Source: JASGDN01 sp049841275 (lineage in GTDB: Bacteria > Chloroflexota > Chloroflexia > Thermomicrobiales > UBA6265). Taken from it: a DNA stretch of 64,000 bases. The notes beneath the pieces were generated by a model that worked only from the letters and a program-made list of their open reading frames with translations, did not search any database and was not told the DNA's origin. The stretch covers positions 62,001-126,000 of the forward strand of contig JASGDN010000069.1 in NCBI GenBank assembly GCA_049841275.1, written 5' to 3'. Within the stretch, counting starts at the first letter, position 1, and the number at the start of each line of letters is the position of its first letter. Below are positions 42,067 through 51,439 of this stretch, piece by piece. Made by a program: the position numbers and the translations under genes.

Positions 42067-42822
42067 ATGACGACAACGACGCTCACCACGCGGGATCTGG
42101 CGCAGGCGGCTGGCATCAGCGAGCAGGCGATCCGCGACTACGAGGCGGGGAACCTCCTGCCGCCGGTGCCACGGCATGAGAACGGCTACCGTGCGTTCAC
42201 GGCGATCCACCTCGCCGCCCTGCTCGTCATCCGGGCGCTCAAGGAGGCGGGGTATGCGCGGAAGGAGATGAGGCGTGCGATGGACGCTGTCCATGCGGGG
42301 AGGGTGCCGGATGCGCTCGCGCTCCTCGACGCCCACAACGGCAGGTTATGGGAGCGGCGAGTGGCCCTGGCGCATTCGTCCCGCCGCGCCGATCCCGTTC
42401 CAGCCGACGCCCGTCGTGAGGCGGTACTGTCCATCGGTGAGGCGGCCCGGCGGGTCGGCGTGAGACCATCGACGCTGCGGTTCTGGGAGTCGATGGACGT
42501 GATCCGGGTGGCGCGGGACCCGTCGAGCAGCTTTCGGCAGTACCGCGCGGCCGATCTCGACCGCCTGGCTGCGATCAAGCGCCTGCGGGGTCTCGGGGTT
42601 CCGTGGACCGAGATTGGCGATGCCCTGCGCGCACCCGGGGAGGTGGTGTCGGTCGGGGTTGATCGCGGAGAGGGCGGACTCGTCCGGGATATCGACCGCC
42701 AGAGCTGGTTGAATGCGCGTGCAACCGCGATGGTCTGTTGCTACGCGACGATGGTCCAGCGAGTGCAGGGTGGGGCAGGTGATGACGTGCTGGCCCTGTT
42801 TCTGGATGCGATCGCGAGCTGA
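42067..42822 (+). CDS. Regulator with two MerR-type DNA-binding domains
   Basis: This is a 251-residue protein. Residues 5-75 form one MerR-type winged helix (LTTRDLAQAAGISEQAIRDYEAGNLLPPVPRHENGYRAFTAIHL), and residues 120-190 form a second (LSIGEAARRVGVRPSTLRFWESMDVIRVARDPSSSFRQYRAADLDRL). The usual long dimer helix and effector domain are short or missing. Two DNA-reading heads on one chain suggest that a monomer may act where MerR needs a dimer. It is divergent from an ABC exporter operon and probably controls it. Confidence 0.88.
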   Translation: MTTTTLTTRDLAQAAGISEQAIRDYEAGNLLPPVPRHENGYRAFTAIHLAALLVIRALKEAGYARKEMRRAMDAVHAGRVPDALALLDAHNGRLWERRVALAHSSRRADPVPADARREAVLSIGEAARRVGVRPSTLRFWESMDVIRVARDPSSSFRQYRAADLDRLAAIKRLRGLGVPWTEIGDALRAPGEVVSVGVDRGEGGLVRDIDRQSWLNARATAMVCCYATMVQRVQGGAGDDVLALFLDAIAS

Positions 42823-42910
42823 ATCCCGGAGAGATGAACGCTGCAGGCATAGGCCGGTTATCTGCCTGGATGCGTGAGGCGATAGATCGTCCGACAAGAA
42901 ATGATGTCGG

Positions 42911-44215
42911 TCAGTCGACCTCGGCGACAACCTCCGGGGCGCGTCCCGGTTTCGCGATGGAGCGCAGGACTGGCTGAAGGAGCATTGCTAGCGGGACCAG
43001 GGTGTTCAGCGCCACGAAGAGCACCAGCGTGTGCTTCACGCCGATGCCGGAGAGCAGGCCGCCGTAGACCATGAGGCCGAGCGGGAAGGCGCAGGCCGCG
43101 ACCGCGAACCGCGCCCCGAAGACACGGCCGCGCATGCCTGCTGGCACCTGCTCCTGGAAGATCGACATCACCAGCGGATTGCACGGCTCCAGCGCGACCG
43201 CCCCGAAGAAGACGGCGATCGCGATGGCCCACCACGGCGGCATCGTCAGGAAGACGCTGAAGCAGAGCGCCCGGACGGCGAACCCGCCAATGATGATCGC
43301 GCCACGCGAGAAACGGTCGACGATGGCGAGGTAGAGCAGGTTGCCCGCGATCGAGCCGGCACCCAGCGCTCCGAAGATGAAACCGAGCTGGGCCGCGCTG
43401 CCGAGGACCTCGTTCGCGTAGACCGGCAGGATCACCCCGTAGATCGGTTCGGCCACCAGGGTTCCCAGGGTCATCGTCGCGACCAGCGTCAGGAGCAGCC
43501 GGTTGCCGAGCAGGAAGCGGAAGCCATCGCGCACATCCCGCACGTAGGCCCGGAATGGCGACGCCGCGGCTGCCGCTCCGGCGGCGATCGGGTTCGTCCG
43601 GATGTCCGGGACCGCCACCAGGGTAATGGCGGCGGCGATTGCGAAGCTGGCGGCGTTCAGCCAGAGCAGGGTCGTGGCCCCGGTCGCGGCGATCAGTAAG
43701 CCGGCCAGTGGCGATCCGAGGACGCCGGCGATGCGGTTCGTGAGCGTGAACCAGGTGTTCGCTCGTTCGGCGTCCATGCCGGATCGGTGGATGAGATCGG
43801 GATAGAGGGCTTGACGCGCCGTGCTGCCGGGACCGTCGAGGAACGCGCCGAGGAAGACGAGGACGAGGAGCTGCCAGAAGGTCAACCCGATCGTCGCGTG
43901 CAGGAGCGGGATGAGGGCAACCGAGACACCGCTGAAGATGTCGGAGACGATGGCCGCACGCTTGGGTCCGACGCGATCGACGATGGCGCCGCCGAAGATG
44001 CCGACGAGGACGTAGGGGATCGTTCCCACGGCGACGGTGAGGGCGGTCTGGCTGGCGCTGCCGCCGGTGGCGAGCACGAACCAGGGGATGGCGAGCGCGC
44101 TGAAGGTGTTGCCGAGCCCGGAGATGAGGTTCCCGGCCAGCAGCGCCCAGACCGGGCGTTGCGTGGGATCGATGGGGGAGGGTTCGGTGTGACCGGCGGC
44201 GACCGCCTCGCGCAT
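42911..44215 (-). CDS. MFS transporter (MFS_3/EntS-like)
   Basis: This 434-residue major facilitator protein has 12 membrane helices. Typical points are the start VWALLAGNLISGLGNTFSALAIPWFVL, the first-loop motif GGAIVDRVGPKRAAI, FLDGPGSTARQALYPDLI and GMRGRVFGARFA. This branch includes the enterobactin exporter EntS and macrolide exporters, so a drug or siderophore is plausible. A clear promoter lies about 45-70 bases ahead of the ATG. It is transcribed away from its AT-rich upstream region, next to a complex palindromic element. Confidence 0.9.
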   Translation of the reverse strand: MREAVAAGHTEPSPIDPTQRPVWALLAGNLISGLGNTFSALAIPWFVLATGGSASQTALTVAVGTIPYVLVGIFGGAIVDRVGPKRAAIVSDIFSGVSVALIPLLHATIGLTFWQLLVLVFLGAFLDGPGSTARQALYPDLIHRSGMDAERANTWFTLTNRIAGVLGSPLAGLLIAATGATTLLWLNAASFAIAAAITLVAVPDIRTNPIAAGAAAAASPFRAYVRDVRDGFRFLLGNRLLLTLVATMTLGTLVAEPIYGVILPVYANEVLGSAAQLGFIFGALGAGSIAGNLLYLAIVDRFSRGAIIIGGFAVRALCFSVFLTMPPWWAIAIAVFFGAVALEPCNPLVMSIFQEQVPAGMRGRVFGARFAVAACAFPLGLMVYGGLLSGIGVKHTLVLFVALNTLVPLAMLLQPVLRSIAKPGRAPEVVAEVD

Positions 44216-44259
44216 GGTGCATGTCCTGATCGTGCGAAAGAGGTGGATATCGTTCGCTC

Positions 44260-44287
44260 AGTATGTACGGGATATTGAAATTGTCAA
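44260..44287 (-). promoter_or_regulatory. Sigma-70-type promoter of the MFS gene
   Basis: On the minus strand, TTGACA (44282-44287) and CATACT (44260-44265) are spaced by 16 bases. The region around it is unusually AT-rich, and ATTGACAATTTCAAT forms a small palindrome over the -35, a possible operator. Confidence 0.7.
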
Positions 44288-44336
44288 TACTTGAATTGAA
44301 TTAATTGATACTAGCCGACGGATGGATCTGGATTCG

Positions 44337-44455
44337 ATCCCGTAGCGGCGAACCTCGCAGCTGCGGTCGGTGTTCGCCATCGGCCGGAGGCCGAGATCGG
44401 GGCACCCATGCCACGAGATCCGGCCTTGCCGGATGGTGGTTGCCCGCTACGGGAT
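44337..44455. repeat. Multi-branched palindromic element
   Basis: A perfect 12-pair outer stem (44337-44348 with 44444-44455, ATCCCGTAGCGG) encloses three smaller hairpins. They are CGAAC/GTTCG (44349-44376, with CGCAGCTGCG inside), TCGGCC-GGA-GGCCGA (44380-44394) and ATCCGGC-CTT-GCCGGAT (44418-44434), the last extended by CCAC/GTGG. The element lies between the SGNH gene stop and the MFS promoter. The inner hairpins resemble those of the dispersed repeat. It could be a terminator, a structured RNA or a REP-type element. Confidence 0.65.
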
Positions 44456-44479
44456 ACGGCTATCCAACCGATTTTGACT

Positions 44480-45508
44480 CTAGGTGGTAAGGATTGTATG
44501 CAATACCGGTTCCAGCACGTCGGCCATGCGGGAGAAGCCGAGGTCGGTTGGGTGGGAGCGGTCGACCGTGGCGTCGCCGTCGGTACCGAGCAGATCGTCG
44601 TGGGGGAGGAGCGTGATGCGTGGGTCGCCACGCTCGCGCATCGCATCGTAGGCGACGCGGAGTTCCCGGCGACGGGCGTCGTGCTTCTCGCGCTCGGCGG
44701 CGTAGACCCAGGCATCCTCCAGCGTGCGGTCCTCCACGAGCAGGATCGGCGTCTCGGGTTGCCTCGCGCGGAGGGTCTCCAGGAAAGGCAGCGCGCGTTC
44801 ATGCACGAGGTCGGCGTCCATGTTCGGCAGGCAGTCGATGACGTAGACGGCAGCCGGGATCTCGGCGATCAGTTCGGCGAGTTCGGTCTCCATCTTCCCG
44901 TTGCCGGAGAAGCCGAGACCGAGCACGCGGCGTCCGAGCCGGCGCGAGAGTTGGGCGGTGACGGTCATGCCGGGCCGCGAGGCCGATGCGCCGTGGATGA
45001 TGGACGTACCGTAGTAGACGATCGGTGGGGTCGTATCCTCCGGCAGGAGCGTGAACGACGTGCCTTCGTTGACGCCGATCTCTGCCGCCTCGACGCGGTT
45101 GAAGAGGGGGAACCAGAGCGTATAGGCACGCCCGCCCGGATCGGCGTCCGCGACGAGCGTGGCTTCCACCTCCGGGAAGGTGGCCGGATGGCTGACGGAG
45201 ACCCAGCGGGAGACGCCGTTCGCATCGTCGGCGTAGAGATCGACACCGGAGACGGCGGTCGGCGGCATGTGCGTCATGCCGAGTTCGGGCAGGCCGAGCG
45301 TATAGCGAACGGCGATGGTGGTGGCGTTGGTCCGGAAGCGGGCGAAGAGTCCGGAAGCCATCCGGCTGAGATCCCAGACGATTTCGGGAACCATCGCTTC
45401 GGCACGGCCGGGCAAGCGGTCGTATGGGCGGATAGTGTCCGCGAACCCCTTGCCGTGCGGGGTGCCGAGGTCGTGCCAGGTGAGATGGGGGAGGGTGGTG
45501 TCGGTCAT
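44480..45508 (-). CDS. SGNH/GDSL hydrolase
   Basis: This is a 342-residue hydrolase. The first 150 residues are a beta-sandwich-like module. The SGNH domain begins at IVYYGTSIIHGASASRPGM, where the Ser of GTS is the nucleophile, followed by LGLGFSGNGKME (Gly-Asn oxyanion region) and ending DRSHPTDLGFSRMA with the catalytic Asp/His pair. This architecture is common in carbohydrate esterases and uncharacterised bacterial SGNH proteins. There is no signal peptide. It stands alone, and the palindromic element follows its stop. Confidence 0.87.
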   Translation of the reverse strand: MTDTTLPHLTWHDLGTPHGKGFADTIRPYDRLPGRAEAMVPEIVWDLSRMASGLFARFRTNATTIAVRYTLGLPELGMTHMPPTAVSGVDLYADDANGVSRWVSVSHPATFPEVEATLVADADPGGRAYTLWFPLFNRVEAAEIGVNEGTSFTLLPEDTTPPIVYYGTSIIHGASASRPGMTVTAQLSRRLGRRVLGLGFSGNGKMETELAELIAEIPAAVYVIDCLPNMDADLVHERALPFLETLRARQPETPILLVEDRTLEDAWVYAAEREKHDARRRELRVAYDAMRERGDPRITLLPHDDLLGTDGDATVDRSHPTDLGFSRMADVLEPVLHTILTT

Positions 45509-45612
45509 TGGACAAGCTCCTGTTCATGGGATGTGATAGGCGAACAGGAGCGCATTGTGGAGGATCATGGAGGAGCGGGGAAGCCCCCGGTCTCGCTGGC
45601 TGAGGAAGATTC

Positions 45613-46331
45613 ATGGACGCTTACACCGATCTGCAGGCTGCCGAACTCTACGACGTGCTCAATCCATGGTCGTGCAGCGATGCCTTCTTTCTCGACTGGG
45701 TGATGGAGTGTGGTCGTACCAGTGCGATCGATATCGGCTGCGGCACCGGATGCGGGAAGCTGGGCATACCGGCGAGCTGGTCGGGATCGATCCCGATCCG
45801 GGCATGCTGACGGTTGCTTCGCGGAAGGGTGGAATCGAGTGGCGTCGGGCGAAGGCGGCGGACATCCCCGACCGCGAGCGGTTCGCGGTCGCGATCATGG
45901 CGAGCCACGGCTTCCAGTACCTCGCCACGGACGATGAGCTGGATTGCTCGCTGGCCGCGATCGCGCGGGCGTTGCGGCCGGAAGGGCACTTCGTCTTCGA
46001 TACGCGGAACCCGCTCGCTCGCGAGTGGGAGACCTGGACGCCGGATCACCCGTTCGACGTGGTCGATCCGGCCGGTCGCGAGCTGCGCATGATCTATCGC
46101 GTCGAGGATGTGAGCGGGGACCGCGTGACCTCCACCGAGTCGACCTGCGCGCGGAACGGGACGCCGTTGCGGGTCGATCGTGCGACCTTTCGCTTCCTGT
46201 CGGCAGGCGTGCTGAACGCACGGCTCCAGGCTGCCGGTTTCGTTGTGGAGGCGCAATACGGCGACTACGATGGCACGCCGCTTGTCCCAGACGCGTCGGA
46301 GATCGTCACCGTCGCCCGCCGAAACCGATGA
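45613..46331 (+). pseudogene. Broken class I SAM-dependent methyltransferase
   Basis: The N-terminus lies in one frame (MDAYTDLQAAELYDVLNPW to AIDIGCGTG, the SAM-binding motif I), and the rest lies in another frame (MREAGHTGELVGIDPDPGML onwards to SEIVTVARRNR). The switch is near 45750. Compared with relatives, several residues between GCGTG and REAGHTG are missing, so a deletion of a size not divisible by three has removed part of helix A. As it stands, the gene cannot make the whole enzyme. An assembly error is the other explanation. Confidence 0.78.
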
Positions 46332-46334
46332 TCG

Positions 46335-46832
46335 TCACGCCGCGATGGTGATAGTGCCTGCTGTCTCGACCGGAAAGTTGACCGATTGCGCGACGAAGCA
46401 CATCGCGTGGGCGTCGTGATGAATCTCCCGCGCTCGCTCGACCTGCTCCGGGGTGCTGCCGGCGGCGAGCACGATCTCCGGCCGCAGCGTGACCTTCGTG
46501 AAGTGGCCGGAGCCGGATACCTCCTCGATCATCTCGCCCTCCGCGCGATCGACGTAGGAGGTGACGACGAGGTTTGCCTGCGACGCCAGATGGAGATACC
46601 AGAGCATATGACAGGTGGAAAGCGAGGCGACGAGCATGTCCTCCGGCGTCCACCGTGCCGGGTCGCCCCGGAAAGCGGCGTCGGACGAACCGGCGATCAC
46701 CGGTTTGCCATCAACGGCGATATCGTGAGCGCGTTCGTAGGAGCGATAGGTCGCCGTGCCTTCGCCGGTGTTGCCGGTCCAGGTGACGGTGGTCGCGTAG
46801 TGGTGGGTATGGCCGGCAAGCGAATCGGGCAT
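46335..46832 (-). CDS. OsmC family peroxiredoxin-like protein
   Basis: This is a 165-residue OsmC/Ohr-type protein. The two redox cysteines are in LVASLSTCHMLWYLHLA and AHAMCFVAQSVNFPV, and GEGTATYRSYER gives the N-terminal strand region. The family reduces organic or fatty hydroperoxides in the cytoplasm. The start at 46832 gives the usual family length; the longer frame adds 15 unrelated residues. It is convergent with the broken methyltransferase and has its own promoter region. Confidence 0.88.
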   Translation of the reverse strand: MPDSLAGHTHHYATTVTWTGNTGEGTATYRSYERAHDIAVDGKPVIAGSSDAAFRGDPARWTPEDMLVASLSTCHMLWYLHLASQANLVVTSYVDRAEGEMIEEVSGSGHFTKVTLRPEIVLAAGSTPEQVERAREIHHDAHAMCFVAQSVNFPVETAGTITIAA

Positions 46833-46959
46833 CTGGAAGACTCCTGCATGGGATCGGGCCGCCGGAACATCGACCACAGCATGACACGTCCAACGCGGTC
46901 ACTCGAACTGGCACCATGATGCCAGATTCCGCCGATGCAAGGTCAGGATGCCCAGGAAG

Positions 46960-47547
46960 TCAGCAGTCCTGCGAGCCGAGAAAGGCGAGCACACGTTGCC
47001 AGAAGAATTCCGTATTCGCCGAGTCGAAATCGGCCAGCATGGGATCGGTGAACAGGTGTCCGTTGCCAGGATAATCTACGAACCGTTCGAGATAGGCACC
47101 CGATTCCTGAACACTCGCCACGACCGATTCCAACCACGACTCGTTTCGAAAAGGATCGTCGTTCGTGTAGTAGATCTGGACCGACGTCTCACCGGGCCAG
47201 GCGTCTGCGCCCAACATCGCGATCGACAGTGTCCCCGAGCCGAGCACGGCCTTACTGACTCGGCGTCGCGTCGTGACGTATCTGGCCATGCCTGCGCCAT
47301 TCGAGAAGCCCAGAACCGCAAATCCGTCCGGAAGATCCTCGACAGCGTCGAGGGCGGCCTGCATGAGTGTGGGGAAGCCAACCGCCGCGACGAACTCACC
47401 AGCACTGGTGTGATCGTCGAAAGCGCGGCCGTCGCCGTAGTAGTCGACAATGTGCGCGACGTGGCCGGCTTCGGTGAGGCGACGGGCTGCATCACGGACT
47501 CCGGCACGTACGCCCAAATCGGGGTGGAAGATCGCAACAGTAGCCAT
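46960..47547 (-). CDS. Dienelactone-hydrolase-like alpha/beta hydrolase
   Basis: This is a 195-residue alpha/beta hydrolase of the dienelactone hydrolase group: MATVAIFHPDLGVRAGV at the first strand, HIVDYYGDGRAFDD, the nucleophile elbow GFSNGAGMARYV and the catalytic His in YPGNGHLFTD. True dienelactone hydrolases have Cys in the elbow; here it is Ser, so an esterase role on another substrate is likelier. The start at 47547 gives the natural N-terminus. It is divergent from the M20 pair. Confidence 0.83.
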   Translation of the reverse strand: MATVAIFHPDLGVRAGVRDAARRLTEAGHVAHIVDYYGDGRAFDDHTSAGEFVAAVGFPTLMQAALDAVEDLPDGFAVLGFSNGAGMARYVTTRRRVSKAVLGSGTLSIAMLGADAWPGETSVQIYYTNDDPFRNESWLESVVASVQESGAYLERFVDYPGNGHLFTDPMLADFDSANTEFFWQRVLAFLGSQDC

Positions 47548-47779
47548 AGCATCGCCTTTGTTGATGGCCTCGGCTGGCCACGCTGGCCAACATATCCAGG
47601 ACGGTCGTCGGTGCAATGACCACGCCGCTGGCATTCCATTGCCACGGCCTACTACCCGTCTCTGGATGCACAAGAGGTATGGGTTGTTTCTGCATCGGAA
47701 CGGATGCAGGGAAATGCTGGGTAATTTGGTAGCATGCGCGGCAGCGATACGCGCTCACCGCACATAAGGATGGACGAAC

Positions 47780-48979
47780 ATGGGGACATTGCTGGCTGAC
47801 GTTGACGAGATCATGCCTGGCCTCGTGGCCGACCGGCGCTGGTTGCACGAGCATCCGGAATTGGGCATGCACGAGGTCGAGACCTCGAGGTTCGTGATCG
47901 AACGGCTGCAGGCGCTCGGCGTGGAGGACATCCGCACCGGTATCAGCGAGACCGGCGTGACGGCGCTCGTGCGGGGAACCGGCACCGGTCCGGGTGTGGG
48001 TAAGGTCGTGCTCCTGCGGGCAGACATGGACGCGCTCCCGATCGAGGAGGAGAACGACGTCGAGTACCGGTCGCAGGTGCCTGGTGTGATGCATGCCTGC
48101 GGTCACGATGGCCATACGGCCATGCTGCTCGCGACGACGCGCATGCTGATGGAGCGGCGCAACGAATTCGCCGGCACGGTGAAGGTGCTCTTCCAGCCCT
48201 GCGAGGAGACGGGGCCTGGCGGTGCGAAGTGGATGATCGATCAAGGCGTGCTGGAGGATCCGCACGTCGATGCGGTCTTCGGGCTGCATCTCGCGCAGTC
48301 GCTGCCGGTCGGCATGGTAAGCGCGCCGGATGGCCCCACGATGTCCGGCGGCCAGTTCTTCTCCTGCAAGGTGCAGGGACGGGGTGGGCATGGCGCAATG
48401 CCGCATCTGGCCGTCGATCCGATCGTCGCGGCCTGTGCGATGGTGACGCAGCTCCAGACGATCGTCTCGCGCAACGTGAATGCGCGGGACACCGCCGTGC
48501 TGAGCGTTGGCACGATCCACGGTGGCAAGGCGGCGAACGTGATTCCGGATTCGGTGGAGTTCGCGGCAACCTTCCGCACCTTCTCCGATGAGACGCGGAC
48601 GCTCGTGCATGACCGGACGATCGCGATCATCGAGGGCATCGCTGCCGCGATGGGCGTCTCGGTCGAGATCGACATGTCGGAGGGGTTGCCGGCGGTGATC
48701 AACGATCCGGGGATGTCGGCGATCGTGCGGCGGGCGGCGGCCACGGTAGTTGGGGAAGACAAGGCCATCGCCGGAGAGCCGTGGATGGCGAGCGAGGACT
48801 TCTCCTACTTCCTGCTCGAACGGCCGGGGAGTTTCTTCTTCGTCGGTAGCCGGAACGAGGCGCAGGGATTGGTCTGGGATCATCATCACCCGAAGTTCAA
48901 CTTCGATGAGGATGCGCTCGGCATTGGCGTGGCGACGATGACGCAGACGGTGCTGGAGTACTTCCGCAGCGTCGGATAG
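47780..48979 (+). CDS. M20 family amidohydrolase (paralogue 1)
   Basis: This 399-residue M20D peptidase/amidohydrolase is like indole-3-acetyl-amino acid hydrolases, N-acetyldiaminopimelate deacetylases and hippurate hydrolases. Metal and catalytic sites are LRADMDALPIEEEN, MHACGHDGHTAMLL, FQPCEETGPGGAKWM, the dimer-domain loop GRGGHGAMPH and the C-terminal WDHHHPKFNFDEDAL. It is followed after about 130 bases by a close paralogue. The two probably arose by tandem duplication and differ in the substrate loop (HLAQSLPVGMV here). The substrate is unknown. Confidence 0.92.
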   Translation: MGTLLADVDEIMPGLVADRRWLHEHPELGMHEVETSRFVIERLQALGVEDIRTGISETGVTALVRGTGTGPGVGKVVLLRADMDALPIEEENDVEYRSQVPGVMHACGHDGHTAMLLATTRMLMERRNEFAGTVKVLFQPCEETGPGGAKWMIDQGVLEDPHVDAVFGLHLAQSLPVGMVSAPDGPTMSGGQFFSCKVQGRGGHGAMPHLAVDPIVAACAMVTQLQTIVSRNVNARDTAVLSVGTIHGGKAANVIPDSVEFAATFRTFSDETRTLVHDRTIAIIEGIAAAMGVSVEIDMSEGLPAVINDPGMSAIVRRAAATVVGEDKAIAGEPWMASEDFSYFLLERPGSFFFVGSRNEAQGLVWDHHHPKFNFDEDALGIGVATMTQTVLEYFRSVG

Positions 48980-49113
48980 GCGGCTACGGCGCCAACAGTG
49001 CGGTTGCCCCGCTCCGACGGTGGCCGTTCTGTGCGTCGCCGTGGAGCACACCTTTGGTGCTCATACGTACATCCGAACATTCGTATACCCTGAGAAATGG
49101 ATGGGTTGGCGCG

Positions 49114-50319
49114 ATGGTAACGGCGGTTCAACTGAAGAACGATGCGGACGAGATCCTGCCGGGCGTCATTGCCGACCGACGGTGGTTGCATGAGCATCCC
49201 GAGCTGGGCATGCAGGAAGTCGAGACGGCAGCCTTTGTCGGGCAGCGGCTCGCACAGATCGGCGTCGAGGATGTGCGGACCGGGATCGCGGTCACTGGCC
49301 TCACGGGTCTCATTCGGGGGACAGGTACGGCTGGGAATCCGGACAAGGTCGTGCTGGTTCGCGCCGATATGGATGCGCTGCCGATCCTCGAGGAGAACGA
49401 GGTCGAATACGTTTCGCAGAACCCTGGTGTGATGCACGCCTGCGGGCACGATGCGCACACCGCGATGTTGCTCGGTGTCTCCCGCGTGTTGATGGATCGG
49501 CGCAACGAGTTCGCCGGGACGGTGAAGGTGCTCTTCCAGCCGTGCGAGGAGACCGGGCCTGGCGGGGCGAGGTGGATGATCGACGAGGGCGTGCTCGAAG
49601 ACCCGCACGTCGATGTCGTGCTCGGGCTGCACGTCGCGTCCGGTATCCCTTCCGGAGAAATCCACCTGCGGCCGGGACCGTCCAATGCCGCGCCGGACTC
49701 CTTTTCCATCAAGATCCAGGGCAAGGGCTCCCATGCCGCCGAGCCGCACCAGAGCATCGATCCGATCGTGGTTGGTTCGCAGATCGTGCTCGCGCTGCAG
49801 ATGCTGGTCTCGCGGGAGACCGATCCGATGGACGCCGCGGTCGTCTCGGTGACGGCGTTCCTGGCGGGCGAGGCGTTCAACGTGATCCCGGATACGGCGG
49901 AACTGCGCGGCACGGTGCGCACGATCCGGGCGGAGGTGCGCGAGCACATCTCGCGCCGGCTTGCCGAGGTAGCGGAAGCGGTCGGAGCGGTCTTCGGCGC
50001 GACCGTGACGACCGAGTACACCTTCGGGCCGCCGAGCATCGTCAACGATCCGGCGGTCGTGGATCTCGTGTGGAAGGCCGCGGCGGAGGTCGTTGGCGAG
50101 GAGAACGTCCACGAGGCGAAGGTCGGGATGGGCGGCGAAGACTTCTCCTACTTCACGGAAGCGCGTCCCGGCTGCTTCTTCAATGTCGGCACGCGCAACG
50201 AGGAACGCGGCATCGTCTGGGGCCACCATCACCCGCGCTTCGACGTCGACGAAGAGGGGATGGCGCCCGGCATCGCGACGATGGCAAACGCCGTGCTGAC
50301 GATTCTCGCGGCGGAGTAG
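49114..50319 (+). CDS. M20 family amidohydrolase (paralogue 2)
   Basis: This 401-residue paralogue of the upstream gene shares RRWLHEHPELGMxEVET, VMHACGHDxHTAMLL and KVLFQPCEETGPGGAxWMID. It differs in the dimer-domain loop (GKGSHAAEPHQ) and pocket (HVASGIPSGEIHLRPG). All metal ligands are present (His of GHDAH, the EE pair, HHHPRFDVDEEGM). The start at 49114 was preferred over the longer 49054 frame because it matches the paralogue. It is co-oriented with the first copy and the broken alcohol dehydrogenase gene. Confidence 0.92.
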   Translation: MVTAVQLKNDADEILPGVIADRRWLHEHPELGMQEVETAAFVGQRLAQIGVEDVRTGIAVTGLTGLIRGTGTAGNPDKVVLVRADMDALPILEENEVEYVSQNPGVMHACGHDAHTAMLLGVSRVLMDRRNEFAGTVKVLFQPCEETGPGGARWMIDEGVLEDPHVDVVLGLHVASGIPSGEIHLRPGPSNAAPDSFSIKIQGKGSHAAEPHQSIDPIVVGSQIVLALQMLVSRETDPMDAAVVSVTAFLAGEAFNVIPDTAELRGTVRTIRAEVREHISRRLAEVAEAVGAVFGATVTTEYTFGPPSIVNDPAVVDLVWKAAAEVVGEENVHEAKVGMGGEDFSYFTEARPGCFFNVGTRNEERGIVWGHHHPRFDVDEEGMAPGIATMANAVLTILAAE

Positions 50320-50352
50320 CCGGATTTGCGGGTGGGCGATGGGAGGTGATCC

Positions 50353-51439
50353 ATGCAGGCGATGGTGCTCGATCGGGTGGGAACGCCGTTGCGGGCGCGC
50401 GACCTGGCGATCCCCGAACCGGGCGAGGGGCAGGTGCTGTTGCGTGTGCGAGCGTGCGGCGTCTGCCGGACCGATCTCCATGTCGTGGATGGCGAGCTGC
50501 CCGACCCCATCTACCGCTGGTTCCTGGTCACGAGGTCGTGGCCGAGGTGGTGGCAAATGGCAGCGGTGCATCCCGATTCGCGCCGGGGGAGCGAGTCGGA
50601 GTGCCGTGGCTGGGCTGGACGTGCGGCGCGTGCCGCTGGTGCCGGAGTGGGCAGGAGAATCTCTGCCCAAACGCCCGGTTCACCGGCTACAGCCAGGACG
50701 GCGGATATGCGGGCTATCTCGTTGCCGATGAGCGGTACTGCTTCCCGATCCCGGCACGCTTCTCCGACGAGGAGGCCGCGCCCCTGCTCTGCGCCGGGCT
50801 GATCGGCTTTCGGTCGCTCCGGATGGCGGGCGATCCGCAACGGCTCGGCCTGTACGGGTTCGGCGCGTCGGCGCACATCATCGCGCAGGTCGCGGTGCAG
50901 CAGGGACGGGAGGTCTACGCCTTCACCCGGCCCGGCGACCGGCGCGGGCAGGATTTCGCGCGGTCGCCGGGTGCGGTCTGGGTGGGCGGCTCCGATGAAC
51001 GTCCGCCGGAGCCACTCGATGCCGCGATCATCTTCGCGCCGGTGGGTGCGTTGGTGCTGCAGGCCTTGCGGGCGGTGGGGCCAGGCGGCGCAGTGATCTG
51101 TGCGGGCATCACATGTCGGACATTCCGTCGTTTCCCTACGCGGATCTCTGGGAAGAGCGCTCCATCCGGTCGGTGGCGAACCTGACGAAGGAGGATGGAG
51201 ACGCCTTCTTCACAACGATCGCGACGATGCCGCTGCGGATCGCCACGACGCCGTATCTGCTTTCCCGCGCCAATGACGCCCTCGACGATCTGCGGAACGG
51301 TCGCTTCGAGGAAGCTGCCGTGCTGGTCCCGGAGGCGCCGGCCGATAGCGCCAGAGATCAGGAGGCCTTTGCCGTTTCCGCCTTGCGGCCGCGCGGATCG
51401 GGCACGACCCCGAGGGCCGAGGCGAGATCGATCTGGTGA
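50353..51439 (+). pseudogene. Broken zinc-dependent alcohol dehydrogenase (AdhA type)
   Basis: Three frames together spell one enzyme. They are MQAMVLDRVGTPLRARDL to CRTDLHVVDGELPDP (catalytic zinc Cys); then HLPLVPGHEVVAEVV through CGACRWCRSGQENLC (structural zinc site) and GLYGFGASAHIIAQ (NAD site); then MSDIPSFPYADLWEERSIRSVAN to the end. The first switch, near 50510, fits loss of one C from a C-run. The second, near 51110, fits loss of one C in what should read GIHMSDIPSFPY. The 3' end overlaps the convergent ferritin-like gene. It may be a decayed gene or contain two sequencing errors. Confidence 0.88.
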
